Source: Microstegium vimineum
Taxonomy: Eukaryota > Streptophyta > Magnoliopsida > Poales > Poaceae
Direction of reading: 5' to 3'
NCBI GenBank assembly: GCA_022036555.1
Contig: CM039139.1
Coordinates: 16,001,987-16,065,986 of the forward strand
DNA: 64,000 nucleotides
Part shown: positions 51,036 to 62,355 of the stretch, piece after piece
How positions within the stretch are numbered: position 1 is the first letter of the stretch
Layout of the letters: each line of letters opens with the position of its first letter
Made by a program: the position numbers and the translations under genes
The notes under the pieces: generated by a model
Database searches by the model: none
Seen by the model: the letters and a program-made list of their open reading frames with translations, nothing else
Told to the model about the DNA's origin: nothing

Positions 51036-52609
51036 AACTAGTACTTGACGTAAGTATGTGTAAAATTTTATAGGATTTGTATGAACTATGTTATCTATAT
51101 AGTGTGTACAAGACTATAATTAAGTTGTTGTGAACTTTTTATTCATTGGTGATAATAAATTGATTATTATGTGTTATTTCTCTCAAATTCATAATATTTT
51201 GGTTATATGTTAGCTTCTTATTAACACACCCACGCGTCTTATTGAGGGTGGACGTAGCCAAATATCACGGGTGTCGTCGAGGACGATTTTTTACTCCACC
51301 TGCACTAAACCTGACCCGTTGCCATCTCTACAAACAAGGTCTTACTGTATATACATAAATAATACCCCCTACCTCAGCTATTTTCAGTAGAAGTAGCAAA
51401 ATATCATGGTTGTAATCAGTTTGGTTTATCATCAACACACCTTCCCTAAATTAGTAATTCCACTTGTGATATTCCACATCTCGAGATAGTAGGGTAGGTT
51501 GGATGGAAGACGGCAAAACATTTCATACATCTGTTACTTGTAGTTTTTTAGAGAGAGAGAGAGATGATCGCATCGTTAGTTGAATTAATAGATAATTTGG
51601 GATTAGAGCAGTTGAAAACAATGAAAGTTGTACGTTGGTTATTTTACATGGCAGTGATGGAAATTGATTGGCAGAAAGAGTTTTGGCTTGACCTTTCTTC
51701 TTCAAAATAAAACTTTTGCAACCAGTAAACGGACATAATGAATTGTTGACTATAGATTCCATGGACAATTGGGACAACCAAGTGACGCAAGGAAGATGCA
51801 AGATTCCTTAAAGAAAATTGGTGGCGAACGACAACTTGAATTCTTGGACGGAAAACAGAGAAACATAAATTAGCTGACTTGGTCTCTTGGGGAAACAGTG
51901 TCACGCACCTTGGCATGACTTTTGTGAGCCCAAAGGGACATTATATTCAGGTGATATTCTCTTCAGCCTCTCAAGGGTTGGATCATATGAACAGACGGCA
52001 AAATTGTTGCAGCCTCTCAAGTGATAGAATTACAGACAGAGCATGCTGATGTCTCAGCCTATAATTCTTAAAATTAAAATCTTAAAATTAAAAGATGCTG
52101 ATGCTGATTACGTGGTCTGCAAATGGGTTATTCAGAATAGCAAAAAAGAAATGAGGCTTGTTCGCAGTTTTTTTAAAAGAAAATTAGGATCCTGGTACAA
52201 TATGTTGCTTCAGAATAGAGACAGGCCTTTCAAAAGATACCAGGAATATACACCTACAGTAGATCTTTTTTTTTTAAAAAAAATATACACCTGGACCGGA
52301 AAACTATAACCACCAATTCACGACATCCGATAATTGGAGACATGTCAAAGAGTGAGAGAAATGTGAGCAAACACAAATTTGTCAAAATGTGTCACACATC
52401 ATATGAGGGCATTATACACAAACAAAGTCAATGCCAAAAAAGAAAACGACGCTAGGCGGGAATAAATAATGTAGAAGCAAAGTCAACCAATGCGGTGAAT
52501 GGAAGACGTTTAAGATGCTACAAGGTGCAACCAATACCGTCATTGGGCCTTGATACCATCATATTGAATCAGCGAGCCCGTCCAGATTGGCTGAATTGGA
52601 CAGGCTGTT

Positions 52610-52633
52610 GGGGGGGGGGGGGGGGGGGGGGGG
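52610..52633. repeat. Poly(G) run of 24
   Basis: An uninterrupted run of 24 G, followed by ACAAAAAAG. The length of such a run is rarely reliable in an assembly. Confidence 0.9.
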
Positions 52634-53827
52634 ACAAAAAAGAGATTGGTGGAGGCGAACACAATAACGCTTTGGTCCTGCGCTGAAGAATATGTAAGCA
52701 GGAGCTCTACTTGTTTACACTAAAACTAGCTTTCATTGGGTCACCAAACGACAAACCAGCGTTGTATACTCGTTTTTGGATTGAGGATTTGAAGCGAAGA
52801 CCTCTCTAACTTGTCGGCACAACGACCATCATTGGAGTTTCAGGAATGCGGCAGAACGGCGAAAATACAGCGCATGCACACATTGTTCTTGGATGCAACG
52901 ATTCTTGTCCTTTTTAGCAAAGCAAGCTTATCGACAATGCAAATACATCTAGAGCTGTGATGATCCATTGAGTAACTAGTATAGTAGATGATCAATCCAC
53001 AATCGACCGTCATTATTTTTAGCTTTTGCCTTGCCGATGATTTTGTATACTAATAAGTACTACTCTCTCTCCCTCTCTCTCTGAAACGCGTCCTGAATTG
53101 CTACAGCCAGACAAAACATGCAGTGACAAAGACCCGTTTTCTCTAGTCCATCCTTTTGGGTAGATTCTTCTCGTCTAGGAAACAGCAGTAAACGCATGGT
53201 TCCTTTTCCGGGTGTGCTTTTCGTTTGAGTGGCTTAAAAGAAGCGATAAGTTAATAATGAAAAGCAACTCCACGTTCATTGGAACAGTTCACACGAAGCA
53301 GGAAGTAGGCATCCTTCACCATTGCCGTCCATTCAGGTTTAGGATAAGACGAAAAGTGCCCATACGTGCCTGCTGTTTTAGCTTCTTATATATTCCAGCA
53401 CAGAATAACAAGGTATTGGCTGGCCATTGGCAAACGGCGCCTTGATTGTATTCTTTCAGTTGCAGTACAGGAGGACATTCCTTCTGGAAGGACGCTACTC
53501 CCACTCCCACAGGCCACACAGGCAGGCACAGCTCTCAATGAAAGAATTCCAAATTTACACGATGACTCTTTAGATCGCGTGAACTATTTCCAGCTTATTC
53601 AATCAGTCGGAATCAGCCGACTTTTGAACCAATCAAACAGAGATCCAACAAGTTAGTGGCAGAAATGCGGAGTCCTATGGATTCTGAAAATCACTAGTGA
53701 AGCCGTTCGGTCAAACTAAATTATCACCTGGGTTTGGTCAGATGTGCTATTTGTAATCCGTGATATAGGAAAGAAAACTGTAACTATCACAACTGCACAA
53801 GACATAAATAATGGACACTATCTTTCT

Positions 53828-53937
53828 AACATGTATGGTTCCGGCATGAGTTGGTAGTGTACTCGGGCTTTTTTCTTCTCTATAATACAATGATACGCAG
53901 CTCTCCTGCGTATTTGAGAAAAAAAAACTACGGGTAT
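53828..53937 (+). mobile_element. LINE 3' end with terminal hairpin and poly(A)
   Basis: It ends TACGCAGCTCTCCTGCGTA then TTTGAG and nine A. ACGCAG and CTGCGT can pair as a short stem, and the same motif is at 19238 and 25180. The 5' limit is uncertain, and no target-site duplication was found. Confidence 0.5.
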
Positions 53938-54061
53938 AGATTATTAAGGGAACTGGAAAAGAAATCACATTTTATCTCTAAAGAAAATGATGCACGCTCT
54001 GCCCTTCCCCTGCCTTGCTTCCGTCTCCCTCTGTCTTCCCCCATCGCAGCCAGCTTCGCTC

Positions 54062-54069
54062 TATAAATA
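54062..54069 (+). promoter_or_regulatory. TATA box of GS1
   Basis: TATAAATA lies 113 bp upstream of the start codon, within CGCTCTATAAATAACC. Transcription would start near 54095, giving a 5' UTR of about 80 bases. Confidence 0.7.
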
Positions 54070-54174
54070 ACCTTTTGCGCCTCCCGGCTTCTAACCATCC
54101 ATTGTGATACTTCAGACAGTTCTTCTTGCCTACTCAGCTCTCTTGTGTTCTTGTCTTCTGCCTGTGACTGACTG

Positions 54175-57100
54175 ATGGCCAGCCTCGCTGATCTCGTTAA
54201 CCTCGACCTGAGTGACTGCACCGACAAGATCATCGTCGAGTACATCTGGTTGGCATCCCTCTGTTCTTGCTCTGATTTTCTTTCCAGAATCGTCTTTGCA
54301 TTCAGAATACAATCCTTGCAAGTTGCATCCGATCGGTCGTCACCTGAAAATTGCAGCATCTGCACCTTTTTTTTTTCTCCCATGTGTACTCGTAGTTACC
54401 AACGCAGTATGTTCTGAATTCTACTACTTCAGCTAAAAACTCTTTTGTGCAAGTTCGGCCCCTTTCTGATGTCGCCTCTTTTGTGCAGGATTGGAGGATC
54501 CGGCATAGACCTCAGGAGCAAAGCAAGGGTGTGTAGTCTTGTTCACGTCGTTTCTTTCTGAACCATGACCTTGGCTGTAATTGAACAATAATAGCCATTT
54601 CCTAGCATGATATACTACTCTATTTCTGACCATGCTGTTGTTGGAGCAGACGGTGAAAGGCCCATCACCGATCCGAGCCAGCTGCCAAAATGGAACTACG
54701 ACGGCTCCAGCACCGGGCAGGCTCCGGAAAGGACAGCGAAGTCATCCTCTAGTACGATCCTCAACTCCTTTCTTCTATTTTTTTTTTTTTTTAAAAAAAC
54801 TGCATGGCAGCTTGTTCTTTGTTGCTTATGTGGTTGTGTTTTCACTTTGAAGCCCTCAAGCCATTTTCAAGGACCCCTTCAGGAAGGGCGACAACATCCT
54901 TGTAAGCCTTTTATTTGCGTACCTTCTCATTTTACGTTTCTCTTAGAAGTCATAAAAGCGGCCAAATAGTTTTTTTTTCTTTTTTTTTTCAAAAAAAAAA
55001 AGAAGAGAAGGAAGGAAAAGAGGGACCAAAAGGCCATTGTTACTCATGTGTTTGTTTTCCTACTACTTACTCTGGGATTTATTTTATTTTTTAAAGAAGG
55101 ATGATAAAAAGACTATCTGAGTAAAGGTAGTAGTAACTTATTTGAACAATGTGAAGGAAAAGTGTTTTGTCTTTTCGCAAGCACAAAAGGAAGGCTGGTT
55201 TGCTATGTTTCTTATTCAAACTACTCTATATAGGTGATGTGTGACTGCTACACGCCACAAGGCGAGCCAATCCCTACTAACAAGAGGTACAATGCTGCCA
55301 AGGTTTTCAGCCACCCTGACGTTGCAGCTGAGGTGCCATGGTATGAATATTGGCCCAATTTCAGACAGTATTTTTTTTCAGCCTAGAATACATCAGCTTT
55401 TAATGGTACAGTACTAACCGAAATCGACAAAATATGTTATTGTAGTTAATGAAGTAAATTGTTTGTTACTGTGGCACAGCACAAATTGTTGATACAAATG
55501 GAACATAGTTCGACTTAGAAAGTACTGCCTCCATCCTAAATTAACTGTCGTTTTGGATTTCTATGTCACAACTTTGACTAAATTTATATAAAATATGTGC
55601 AACATTTGTGTCTCCAAATAAATTTATTACAAAACTAGATAAAAAGATCTATCTAATGATATCAATTATGTATCATAACTATTAATATTTTTTTATATAA
55701 AATTAATCTAAGTTTTTTCTCGGGAAATGAGAAAGACAAATATTTTGGGACGGAGGGAGTATGTGAATAAATGTTTAACATAAATGTTTTGAAGGACCAC
55801 CATATTTGGAAAATTCCATCTTTTTTCCACTACCTATCTTATCTGGTTCCTCATCAGGACCTCTGTCTGAATTCAAACAGGTACGGTATTGAGCAGGAGT
55901 ACACTCTCCTTCAGAAGGATGTGAGCTGGCCCCTTGGCTGGCCTGTTGGTGGATACCCTGGTCCCCAGGCAAGAAAACTTCTATGATCCGATCCTTCAAC
56001 TTTTTATCTATTGCATGCAAGTACCAAGAAGCACAAGCTAAGTGATGTAAGCTTTGAAAATAAGGTTACCCTTTTTTTTTTACAAAATAAAATAAAAATT
56101 GAACTAGTTGACATAGTAAAAACTTTACAAGTATACAAAAGAGGTAGTATTATTGAGCTTTTGGCGACCAATTCAATACAAAAGAGGGAAGATGCATGCC
56201 TTGCAAGTTTCTCAACTGTTGGGGGGTGCATTTTCTTTTTCCAGGGACCATACTACTGCGCTGCTGGTGCCGATAAGGCCTTTGGGCGCGACGTGGTCGA
56301 CGCCCACTACAAAGCCTGCATCTACGCCGGCATCAACATCAGCGGCATCAACGGCGAGGTCATGCCTGGCCAGGTAGTACAACCCTGCAAGTTTCATGCA
56401 GCCGCGCGTCACGTTCTCTGACCAATCATCAGTATGGATGTACATAACATACAGTAGTAATCGATGCGTGCTGAAACTGCTGAATTCCATGTCAAACAGT
56501 GGGAGTTCCAAGTTGGGCCGTCCGTTGGGATCTCTGCCGCTGACGAGATATGGGTTGCCCGCTACATTCTCGAGGTCCGCTAGTTGTCCAACTTGGTTCC
56601 TCTGGATCTTGTAGTAGTATGTAATAACTAGACTGTGCTGCGACTAACAGTGTTTTCTTTCCTTTTTGTGCTGTCTGACTGACTGGTTTCAGAGGATCAC
56701 TGAGATTGCCGGGATTGTTCTCTCCCTCGACCCGAAGCCGATCCAGGGTGACTGGAACGGTGCCGGTGCCCACACCAACTACAGCACCAAGTCGATGAGG
56801 GAGGAGGGTGGGTACGAGGTGATCAAGAAGGCGATCGAGAAGCTGGGGAAGAGGCACAAGGAGCACATTGCCGCGTACGGCGAGGGCAACGAGCGCCGCC
56901 TCACGGGCCACCACGAGACCGCTGACATCAACACCTTCAAATGGGGGGTGGCGAACCGCGGCGCGTCCATCCGCGTCGGCCGCGACACCGAGAGGGAAGG
57001 CAAGGGCTACTTCGAGGACCGCAGGCCGGCATCCAACATGGACCCCTACGTCGTCACCGGCATGATCGCCGACACCACCCTCCTGTGGAACGGAAACTGA
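54175..57100 (+). CDS. GS1;2: Cytosolic glutamine synthetase GS1 (two single-base losses in exon 3)
   Basis: Nine exons: 54175-54248, 54489-54528, 54650-54751, 54853-54901, 55234-55340, 55881-55968, 56245-56373, 56500-56574, 56693-57100. Intact product 357 aa, the normal GS1 length, without a plastid transit peptide. It makes glutamine from glutamate, ammonium and ATP in the cytosol, as a decamer, for nitrogen assimilation and remobilisation. Visible marks are NYDGSSTGQAP, GIEQEYTLL in the active site, GEVMPGQWEFQVGPS, the ATP-binding KPIQGDWNGAGAHTNYST, NRGASIRVGRDTE, and the C-terminal LLWNGN. Exon 3 needs one extra C at about 54661-54663 (GPITDPS) and another at about 54724-54725 (APGKDSEVIL) to read through. 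Intron 6 begins with GC (CAG-GCAAGA). The isoform symbol rests on resemblance to rice GS1;2 and remembered synteny. Confidence 0.93.
55525..55759. mobile_element. Stowaway MITE in GS1 intron 5
   Basis: The ends CTGCCTCCATCCTAAATTAA and TATTTTGGGACGGAGGGAG are inverted repeats, with TA at 55523-55524 and 55760-55761. The 235-bp AT-rich body has no ORF. Confidence 0.85.
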
Positions 57101-58256
57101 TAACGTACACATGCATTATTCGAGCCACGCAATCCAACGGTTGTTCTCCTTGTTCTGCACAACACTACATCCGCCGTGATGTCAGTTTGATTTTGCGATT
57201 TCAGTTCCCGTCCGTCATGGGGTGCCCTAAAAATTAATTGTTGCTTCGGTCTCCGGTGTAGTACTGCTCGGAAAGTCTGAATAACGGCTGCAATGGATTT
57301 TGCTTTCGTCATAGCCTCATAGGGGTACCTACCTTTAGCTGTTCTTCTTGTTTTGTTGGTTTGATAATGTATAATGTAATTGTACCACGTGATTTTATAT
57401 GAAAGAAAAAATCATTGTCGTTTTGTTCGCGATCACAGTACGGTGGTTCCATTCCATGCTGTCCGCTCTTTCCATTGTCAGACGCAGCAAGCACTGATTT
57501 GAGGGCTTGATCGAAGCACGCCACTACTGTTGCTGCACGTACGATCTTATCCTGGGGCCAACAAATCTGATATCCCGTCTCTCTCTTGTGAGTTGTGACC
57601 ACTGAGGCACCCAAGGAATATGATGCTCTTTAATCTTCAGCCCTTCTTCTTATCTTACCGGCCTGTATAGTCGATGAGACGCACACTTGCTACCACTGTG
57701 GCGCTTTTACGCTTTTTACACATGAAAAGTTGAAAGGAAACAGAGGACTTGCTACCACTGTGGCGCTTTTACGCTTTTACGCTTCCACAGCTGGGGCTAG
57801 CAAATCCAGGTCCTATTCCTGGCGACGCTGGCGAAGAAAAAGCAGATCATGCAGCAATATTGTGCACCGGGCAGCAACCAGACAGGTAGCAGATGGGCTT
57901 TGTCTCTGTCTCTGTCTCCAGTCTCCTGGTATTGGGCTTCGTCCTAGCTCTCGCACAGCTCGGCCCAACACGCGTGTGATGGGTCCTGAACGGATTAACA
58001 ATTTTGCATGCTTCTGAAGGATCGGGCCCATGTAAATAATAGTTGTATATTAGCTGCTGCCGTAATAATTCCGATAAAGGAGTAGGCAACAGTGAACAAT
58101 GCACTGTTATCTCCCCTCAAAAAAAAAAGCACTGTTATCTTCGTCCGTAATGAATCAGTCCTTTGCCTGCCTTCTCCTGTATACTATGTTCTTCCACTGT
58201 TCCTTTCTTCTGCTCCAATCCCATCTCTGCTACCTTGATATACTCACACAGAGTAT
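57101..58256. other. GS1 3' flank and intergenic sequence
   Basis: The first 300 bp are the likely 3' UTR of GS1. A direct repeat lies at 57685-57778. The rest shows no gene and no recognised repeat. Confidence 0.55.
57685..57778. repeat. Direct repeat of about 32 bp, spacing 62 bp
   Basis: ACTTGCTACCACTGTGGCGC plus TTTTACGCTTTT occurs at 57685-57716 and again at 57747-57778, separated by 30 bp. Confidence 0.9.
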
Positions 58257-58538
58257 AGTAGTTTATTAATAATTATGGGCAAACTTCTTTTAGACGATTC
58301 ATTAGCATACTTTATTTTAGGAACCTAATTAAAACTATCTTAGAAACAGCACAGAGCAACTCATATGATTTAATTATTTATAAAAGCGATTCTTAATTTC
58401 TCACTTTCTATCTTGAGTGGGTTTTCTGTATATATATTATATATATGCAAATGTTTAGTTGATTTTAAAATACTTCCATACTTCTCTAGATGACCCATTA
58501 GTATTGTCTCATTTCATGCATACTTTGTTTTAGTAGTT

Positions 58539-58579
<41 letters not shown>

Positions 58580-58853
58580 AATGTTTAGTAGATTTTTAAA
58601 TACTTCCATACTTCTCTAGACGACACAATAGTATTGCCTCATTTCATGCATACTTTTTTTAGTAGTTTATTAATAATTATGAGCATACTTATTTTAGACG
58701 ATTCATTAGCACACTTTATTTTAGGAACCTAATTAAAACTGCCTTAGAAACAGCACAAAGTAACTCATTTGCTTTAGTTATTTATAAAAGCGATTCTTAA
58801 TTTCTCACTTTCTATCTTGAGTGAGTTTTCTGTATATTATATATATATATATA

Positions 58854-58896
<43 letters not shown>

Positions 58897-59126
58897 AATG
58901 TTTAGTAGATTTTTAAATACTTCCATACTTCTCTAGACGACCCATTAGTATTTGCCTCATTTCATACATACTTTGTTTTAGTAGTTTATTAATAATTATG
59001 GGCATACTTCTTTTAGACAATTCATTAGCATACTTTATTTTAGAAACCTGATAAAAACTGCTTAGAAACAACACAGAGTAACTCATCCACTTTAATTAGT
59101 TATAAAAGCGATTCTTAATTTATCAG
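58257..59126. repeat. AT-rich tandem array with embedded TA microsatellites
   Basis: Three units begin AGTAGTTTATTAATAATTAT (58257, 58661, 58980). Each then has GATTCATTAGCA, AACAGCACA and TATAAAAGCGATTCTTAA; the first two continue through a TA tract to GCAAATGTTTAG and TACTTCCATACTTCTCTAGA, and the third is cut off by the LTR. The TA tracts (about 58542-58576 and 58836-58892) differ in length and account for part of the unequal spacing. An extra AGTAGTTTATTA at 58532 suggests unequal exchange. Confidence 0.9.
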
Positions 59127-60461
59127 TGTTGGTGTTATGACCCGGGGGTCAAGACCACCAACGAGTAAATTTGTATATCGCGTGCTCCCTCTCTCAGACG
59201 TGATGCAAGATGGACACAAGGTTTATCCTGGTTCGGGCAAAGAAGGTCCTACGTCCAGCGGGGGAGGATGACTCGTATTATCTCGCACCCAAAACGTGCT
59301 CGCACAGGGGGGGTACAAGCTGTGTTACACGGGGTTGCTCAGAGTGAGCTGCGGTCTAAGGCTAGCGGGTTTGCCCTAGGCTGCGGGTTTGCCACCCGAG
59401 GGGTCGATCGAGTGGCGGGGTGTGTATGCGCGGAGTGTGAGAGTCTGAACTGAAGTCTCGGAGATTTCAGGATCCAGCCCAATCTCCCTTTATTCTACCT
59501 CGGCATCCCCTTTTATAGACCAAGGGGAGGTCCGAGGGTACAGGGTCCTAACTGTGGCAGTATGGGTAGCGTGTCCGAGGCACAGTGTTGGCGGAGAGAC
59601 GTTGGGCACTTTGGCGGCATGGCCTTCCCGTCCTTCTGGCATCCCCGGTTGTGGTGGCAGTAGAAGTCGCCGCGGCACAGCGTCCGCAGACGGGCACGAA
59701 TCCCACGGCTGAAGCGGGACGGGGTGGATGGGACGGTCCCCATACTGGAGTTGTTGGAGAAAGGGGTCGAGCCCCTCGGTCGAGGGGGGGGGGGGTCGAG
59801 CCCCGCGTGGCTCTGTCGCATTCCCGAAGTCGTCGTCGAGGGCCGCACTGTTCACTTTCCGAGGGGTGCTGCTGGAGTCCGTACTCGCGTAGTGGCGACA
59901 GTGGCGACACAGTTGACAGGAATCGGGGAGTTGGCGGATTTGACAGCGGACGCGGGCGCCCATGTCGTTAGGTGGTTTCACTTTAACCCATGCCGGGAGC
60001 AGTTGGGTTAATCGAGCCTCTCGTCCGGGGGTCGTCCGTTCGACCCCTGGTCCGTCGCTCATCGTCGAGGTAGAGTCAGAGCAGAGACGGGGTCGGAGAG
60101 GTCGAGGTAGAGGTCGGGGGGTCGTTCGTTCGTCGAGGTGGGGGCCGGGGGTTCGTTCGCTCGCCCCCTCGGTCCGTCATTTACCGTCGAGGTGGGGGCC
60201 GGGGGGTCGTTCGTCCGACCCTCAGTCCGTCTCTTGACGTCGAGGTGGGGGCCGAGGGGTCATTCGAACGACCCCTCGTCTATCATTCGGCGTCGAGGTG
60301 GGCCGACCTGTGACTTGTCGCCACAGCTGGCGTAGAGGGGGCTCTCGAGCGATGGGTCGTGCCTTACTGAGTAGTGGGCTGTCCCTGCCTTAAAAATAGT
60401 TGCTATGTTTAGCGTTAATTTATCAAAGGGTTTAGGGTACCCCTTACCTTCGTACCCGACA
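59127..60461 (+). mobile_element. 5' LTR of a large gypsy-like element
   Basis: It starts TGTTGGTGTTATGACCCGGG, where the AT-rich array stops abruptly, and ends CCTTCGTACCCGACA; TGTTGG and CCGACA are near-complementary ends. A TATA motif (TTTTATAGAC, 59511-59520) lies inside. Base composition jumps from AT-rich to GC-rich at the border. The second LTR is beyond the window, so the ends and the target-site duplication are unproven. No standard tRNA primer site is obvious after 60461. Confidence 0.6.
60080..60310. repeat. Tandem repeat of about 53 bp inside the LTR
   Basis: GTCGAGGTGGGGGCCG-type starts recur at about 60132, 60186, 60239 and 60291, each followed by GGTCGTTCGTCCGACCC-like text. 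The units are diverged. Confidence 0.8.
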
Positions 60462-60462
60462 G

Positions 60463-60674
60463 TAGCCCCCGAGGCCCCAGAGGAGTGATTTAGAACTCCT
60501 CTGGGGGCTATGATACACGTCTTCTCGGAGGGAGTAAGGATTACCCGGAGGTTTTGTCCTTGCCCTGCAGGGTTAGTGAGAGGTTCGATTCTCCGTGGGG
60601 TGCGCGCGAGCGCACCCCGCGGGGGTAGCCCCCGAGGCCCCAGAGGAGTGATTAAGAACTCCTCTGGGGGCTAT
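60463..60674. repeat. Pair of long hairpins, 163 bp apart
   Basis: Copies 60463-60511 and 60626-60674 read TAGCCCCCGAGGCCCCAGAG, then GAGTGATT(T/A)AGAACTC, then CTCTGGGGGCTAT. In each, GCCCC..CAGAGGAGT pairs with ACTCCTCTGGGGGC around a short loop. Confidence 0.9.
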
Positions 60675-61374
60675 AATATGTTGTATCGAGGGGTTTTTTA
60701 AGGATACCTGGAGGCGTGGCACCCTGTCGAGGGGTCGATTCCATCCCTTTCCCTGAAAAGAGAAGTATTCGAGGGCGGCTGTCGAACCCTACCGAGGGCC
60801 AGCCTTCGCTCCCTCGAGCACAACTGGAGTCAGAGCGCCCAGCCCGAGAGGTCGACTCTGTCTGCCAGGTTACGAGTTTTTTGACCCTCTTTCGTCGAGG
60901 GGTGCCGTGCGTAGTCGGGCCCTCGAGCCCTCGAATGGCTAGGCCTTCACTACCTCATAGCGTCCTTCCCACGGATCCTTGCGTTCGGATTGTGGGGTGA
61001 AGAGCATCGTGCTATCCTCGTTAGGACGAGCCCGAAGTCCTCGGTGAGCTGTTCTCGGGCATGAGTCCATTAGAAATGGTGCCCAGTACGGGTAAAAATC
61101 CGAGTGAGAACACGTGCCCCATTCGATAGGGGTCGACTAGTGGCCCGGAGGCGTTCTCATTTTTAAGTAAGCCGTACGGCTTACTAAGCACGACCATGTG
61201 GATTACCAAGGTGCCAACCCCATTCGATAGGAGTTGGTGGCTCGATGCCTCCCAGCGGAGGGATCCTTAGGTATTCCTAGGTTATGCCTCAGATATGTCC
61301 CAGGGAGCCTCGAGAGTTCGTTCTCGAGCTAGGGGCACGCGCTTGGCCTCCCCGGGACATCCCTGACTCGCGTA

Positions 61375-61930
61375 CTCGAGGGTGGCTGTCGAACTCCGTT
61401 CGTGGAGCCAGCCTTCGCTCCCTCAAGATTTGGGGGTGGACCGGAGTCCATTAACCATGGGTCCTTCCTGACCTCAGGTACTCGAGGGCGGCCGTCGAAC
61501 CCTATGTAAGGGCCAGCCTTCGCTCCCTCAAGATTTGACGGGTGGTTCGTCATCCGACGCTATCCTCAGGAGGAGGAGTCCTACCTTGTGGAACGCCGAG
61601 GGGGAAGAATGGGTAATTATATTGAACTTGGGGACATACCTGTGTTCTTTGCCCCTCGGGCTGGAGCGCTCGGGGGAGGCTGTCGAAACCCACGAAGGGG
61701 CCAGCTTTTGTCCCTTCGAGGCTGGGGAGTGGACCGGAGTCGACGACCCGAGGTCTGCTCCGACCTCGGGTACTCGAGGGGGGCTATCGAGCCCGTTCGT
61801 GAGCCGGCCTTTGTCCCCTCGAGATTTTAGGGGTGGACCGAAGTCCTAACCTGAGGTCATTTCTGCCCTCGGGTACTCGAGGGTAGCTGTCGAACCCTCT
61901 TTCGAGGGCAAGCTCTCGCTGCCTCAAGAT
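61375..61930. repeat. Diverged tandem repeat of about 105 bp with inverted CTCGAGGG motif
   Basis: Units near 61375, 61481, 61667, 61770 and 61873, with an outlier at 60768, read (A/T)CTCGAGGG(C/T)GGCTGTCGAA, then GGCCAGCCTTCGCTCCCTC(G/A)AGA. The two ends of each unit are complementary, so each can fold. Confidence 0.85.
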
Positions 61931-62145
61931 TCCTTACCTCCGAAGATAACGCTTCCGGCCGCGCGCCTTTTTAGGCGAGGTCCGTTCAGCGCAACAGTGG
62001 CGGTTGCAGGGCGGAGTGCGGCGCGGAGCCCGACGATGGGACGGAATGCCTTATCCAGGAGGAATACGAGGAAGGGGAGTACAGACGCATTAAATGCAAA
62101 GATTCTCTTGCCTGTTTCGCCAGATTCGTCCGTTGGCCTCTTGCG

Positions 62146-62153
62146 TATAAGTA
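62146..62153 (+). promoter_or_regulatory. Possible TATA box before the gypsy-type ORF
   Basis: TATAAGTA in TTGCGTATAAGTAGCGAAGG lies about 210 bp upstream of the ATG at 62356, with a CT-rich then GAGA-rich leader between. The position suits a separate promoter for this ORF, but this is inference. Confidence 0.35.
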
Positions 62154-62355
62154 GCGAAGGTGAGGAGTCGGGTGTTCTTTCCGCACACTTGCCTTCGTTG
62201 CCTCCTCGCCTTCGTCTTCCCTTCCTCCTTCTCCCCGCCATTGCCTTAGGCGTCCCGCAAGCCGGAACTCTGCGCAAGCGAGAGAGAGAAAGAGAAGGGA
62301 GATAGGGAACGTACCTTGCGCCCCTGAGCCCGAGCGCACCATCATCCTCGATCCC

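Larger units (their letters stand above)
51036..54061. other. Upstream region of GS1
   Basis: No gene is recognised. It includes a GA microsatellite (about 51550), a T/A inverted run near 52266-52290, a 24-base G homopolymer (52610-52633), a CT-rich microsatellite (about 53063-53082) and a LINE 3' tail (about 53828-53937) that places a repeat about 130 bp upstream of the GS1 TATA box. Confidence 0.5.
60462..62355 (+). other. Leader region of the gypsy-like element
   Basis: A GC-rich, non-coding leader between LTR and first ORF. It holds two copies of a long hairpin (60463-60511 and 60626-60674), at least six diverged copies of a CTCGAGGG..CCCTCGAG unit (about 60768, then 61375-61930) and a TATA-like site before the ORF. 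Antisense and alternative-frame open frames here are by-products of the GC content. Confidence 0.65.

Noticed and set aside
52610..52633. G24 run as a possible quadruplex signal
   Set aside because: The run length is unreliable in assembly, and no nearby gene structure depends on it.
54650..54751. Programmed frameshift in GS1 exon 3
   Set aside because: Two shifts within about 65 bases, both fixed by one C, and no slippery site or structure. Sequence error or mutation fits better.
59490..60062. Long overlapping frames on both strands in the LTR
   Set aside because: High GC content leaves several frames open at once; none resembles a known protein.
60080..61930. Regularly spaced repeats resembling a CRISPR array
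   Set aside because: Units are diverged, spacers are not unique, no cas genes are present, and the host is a plant. They are retrotransposon tandem repeats.
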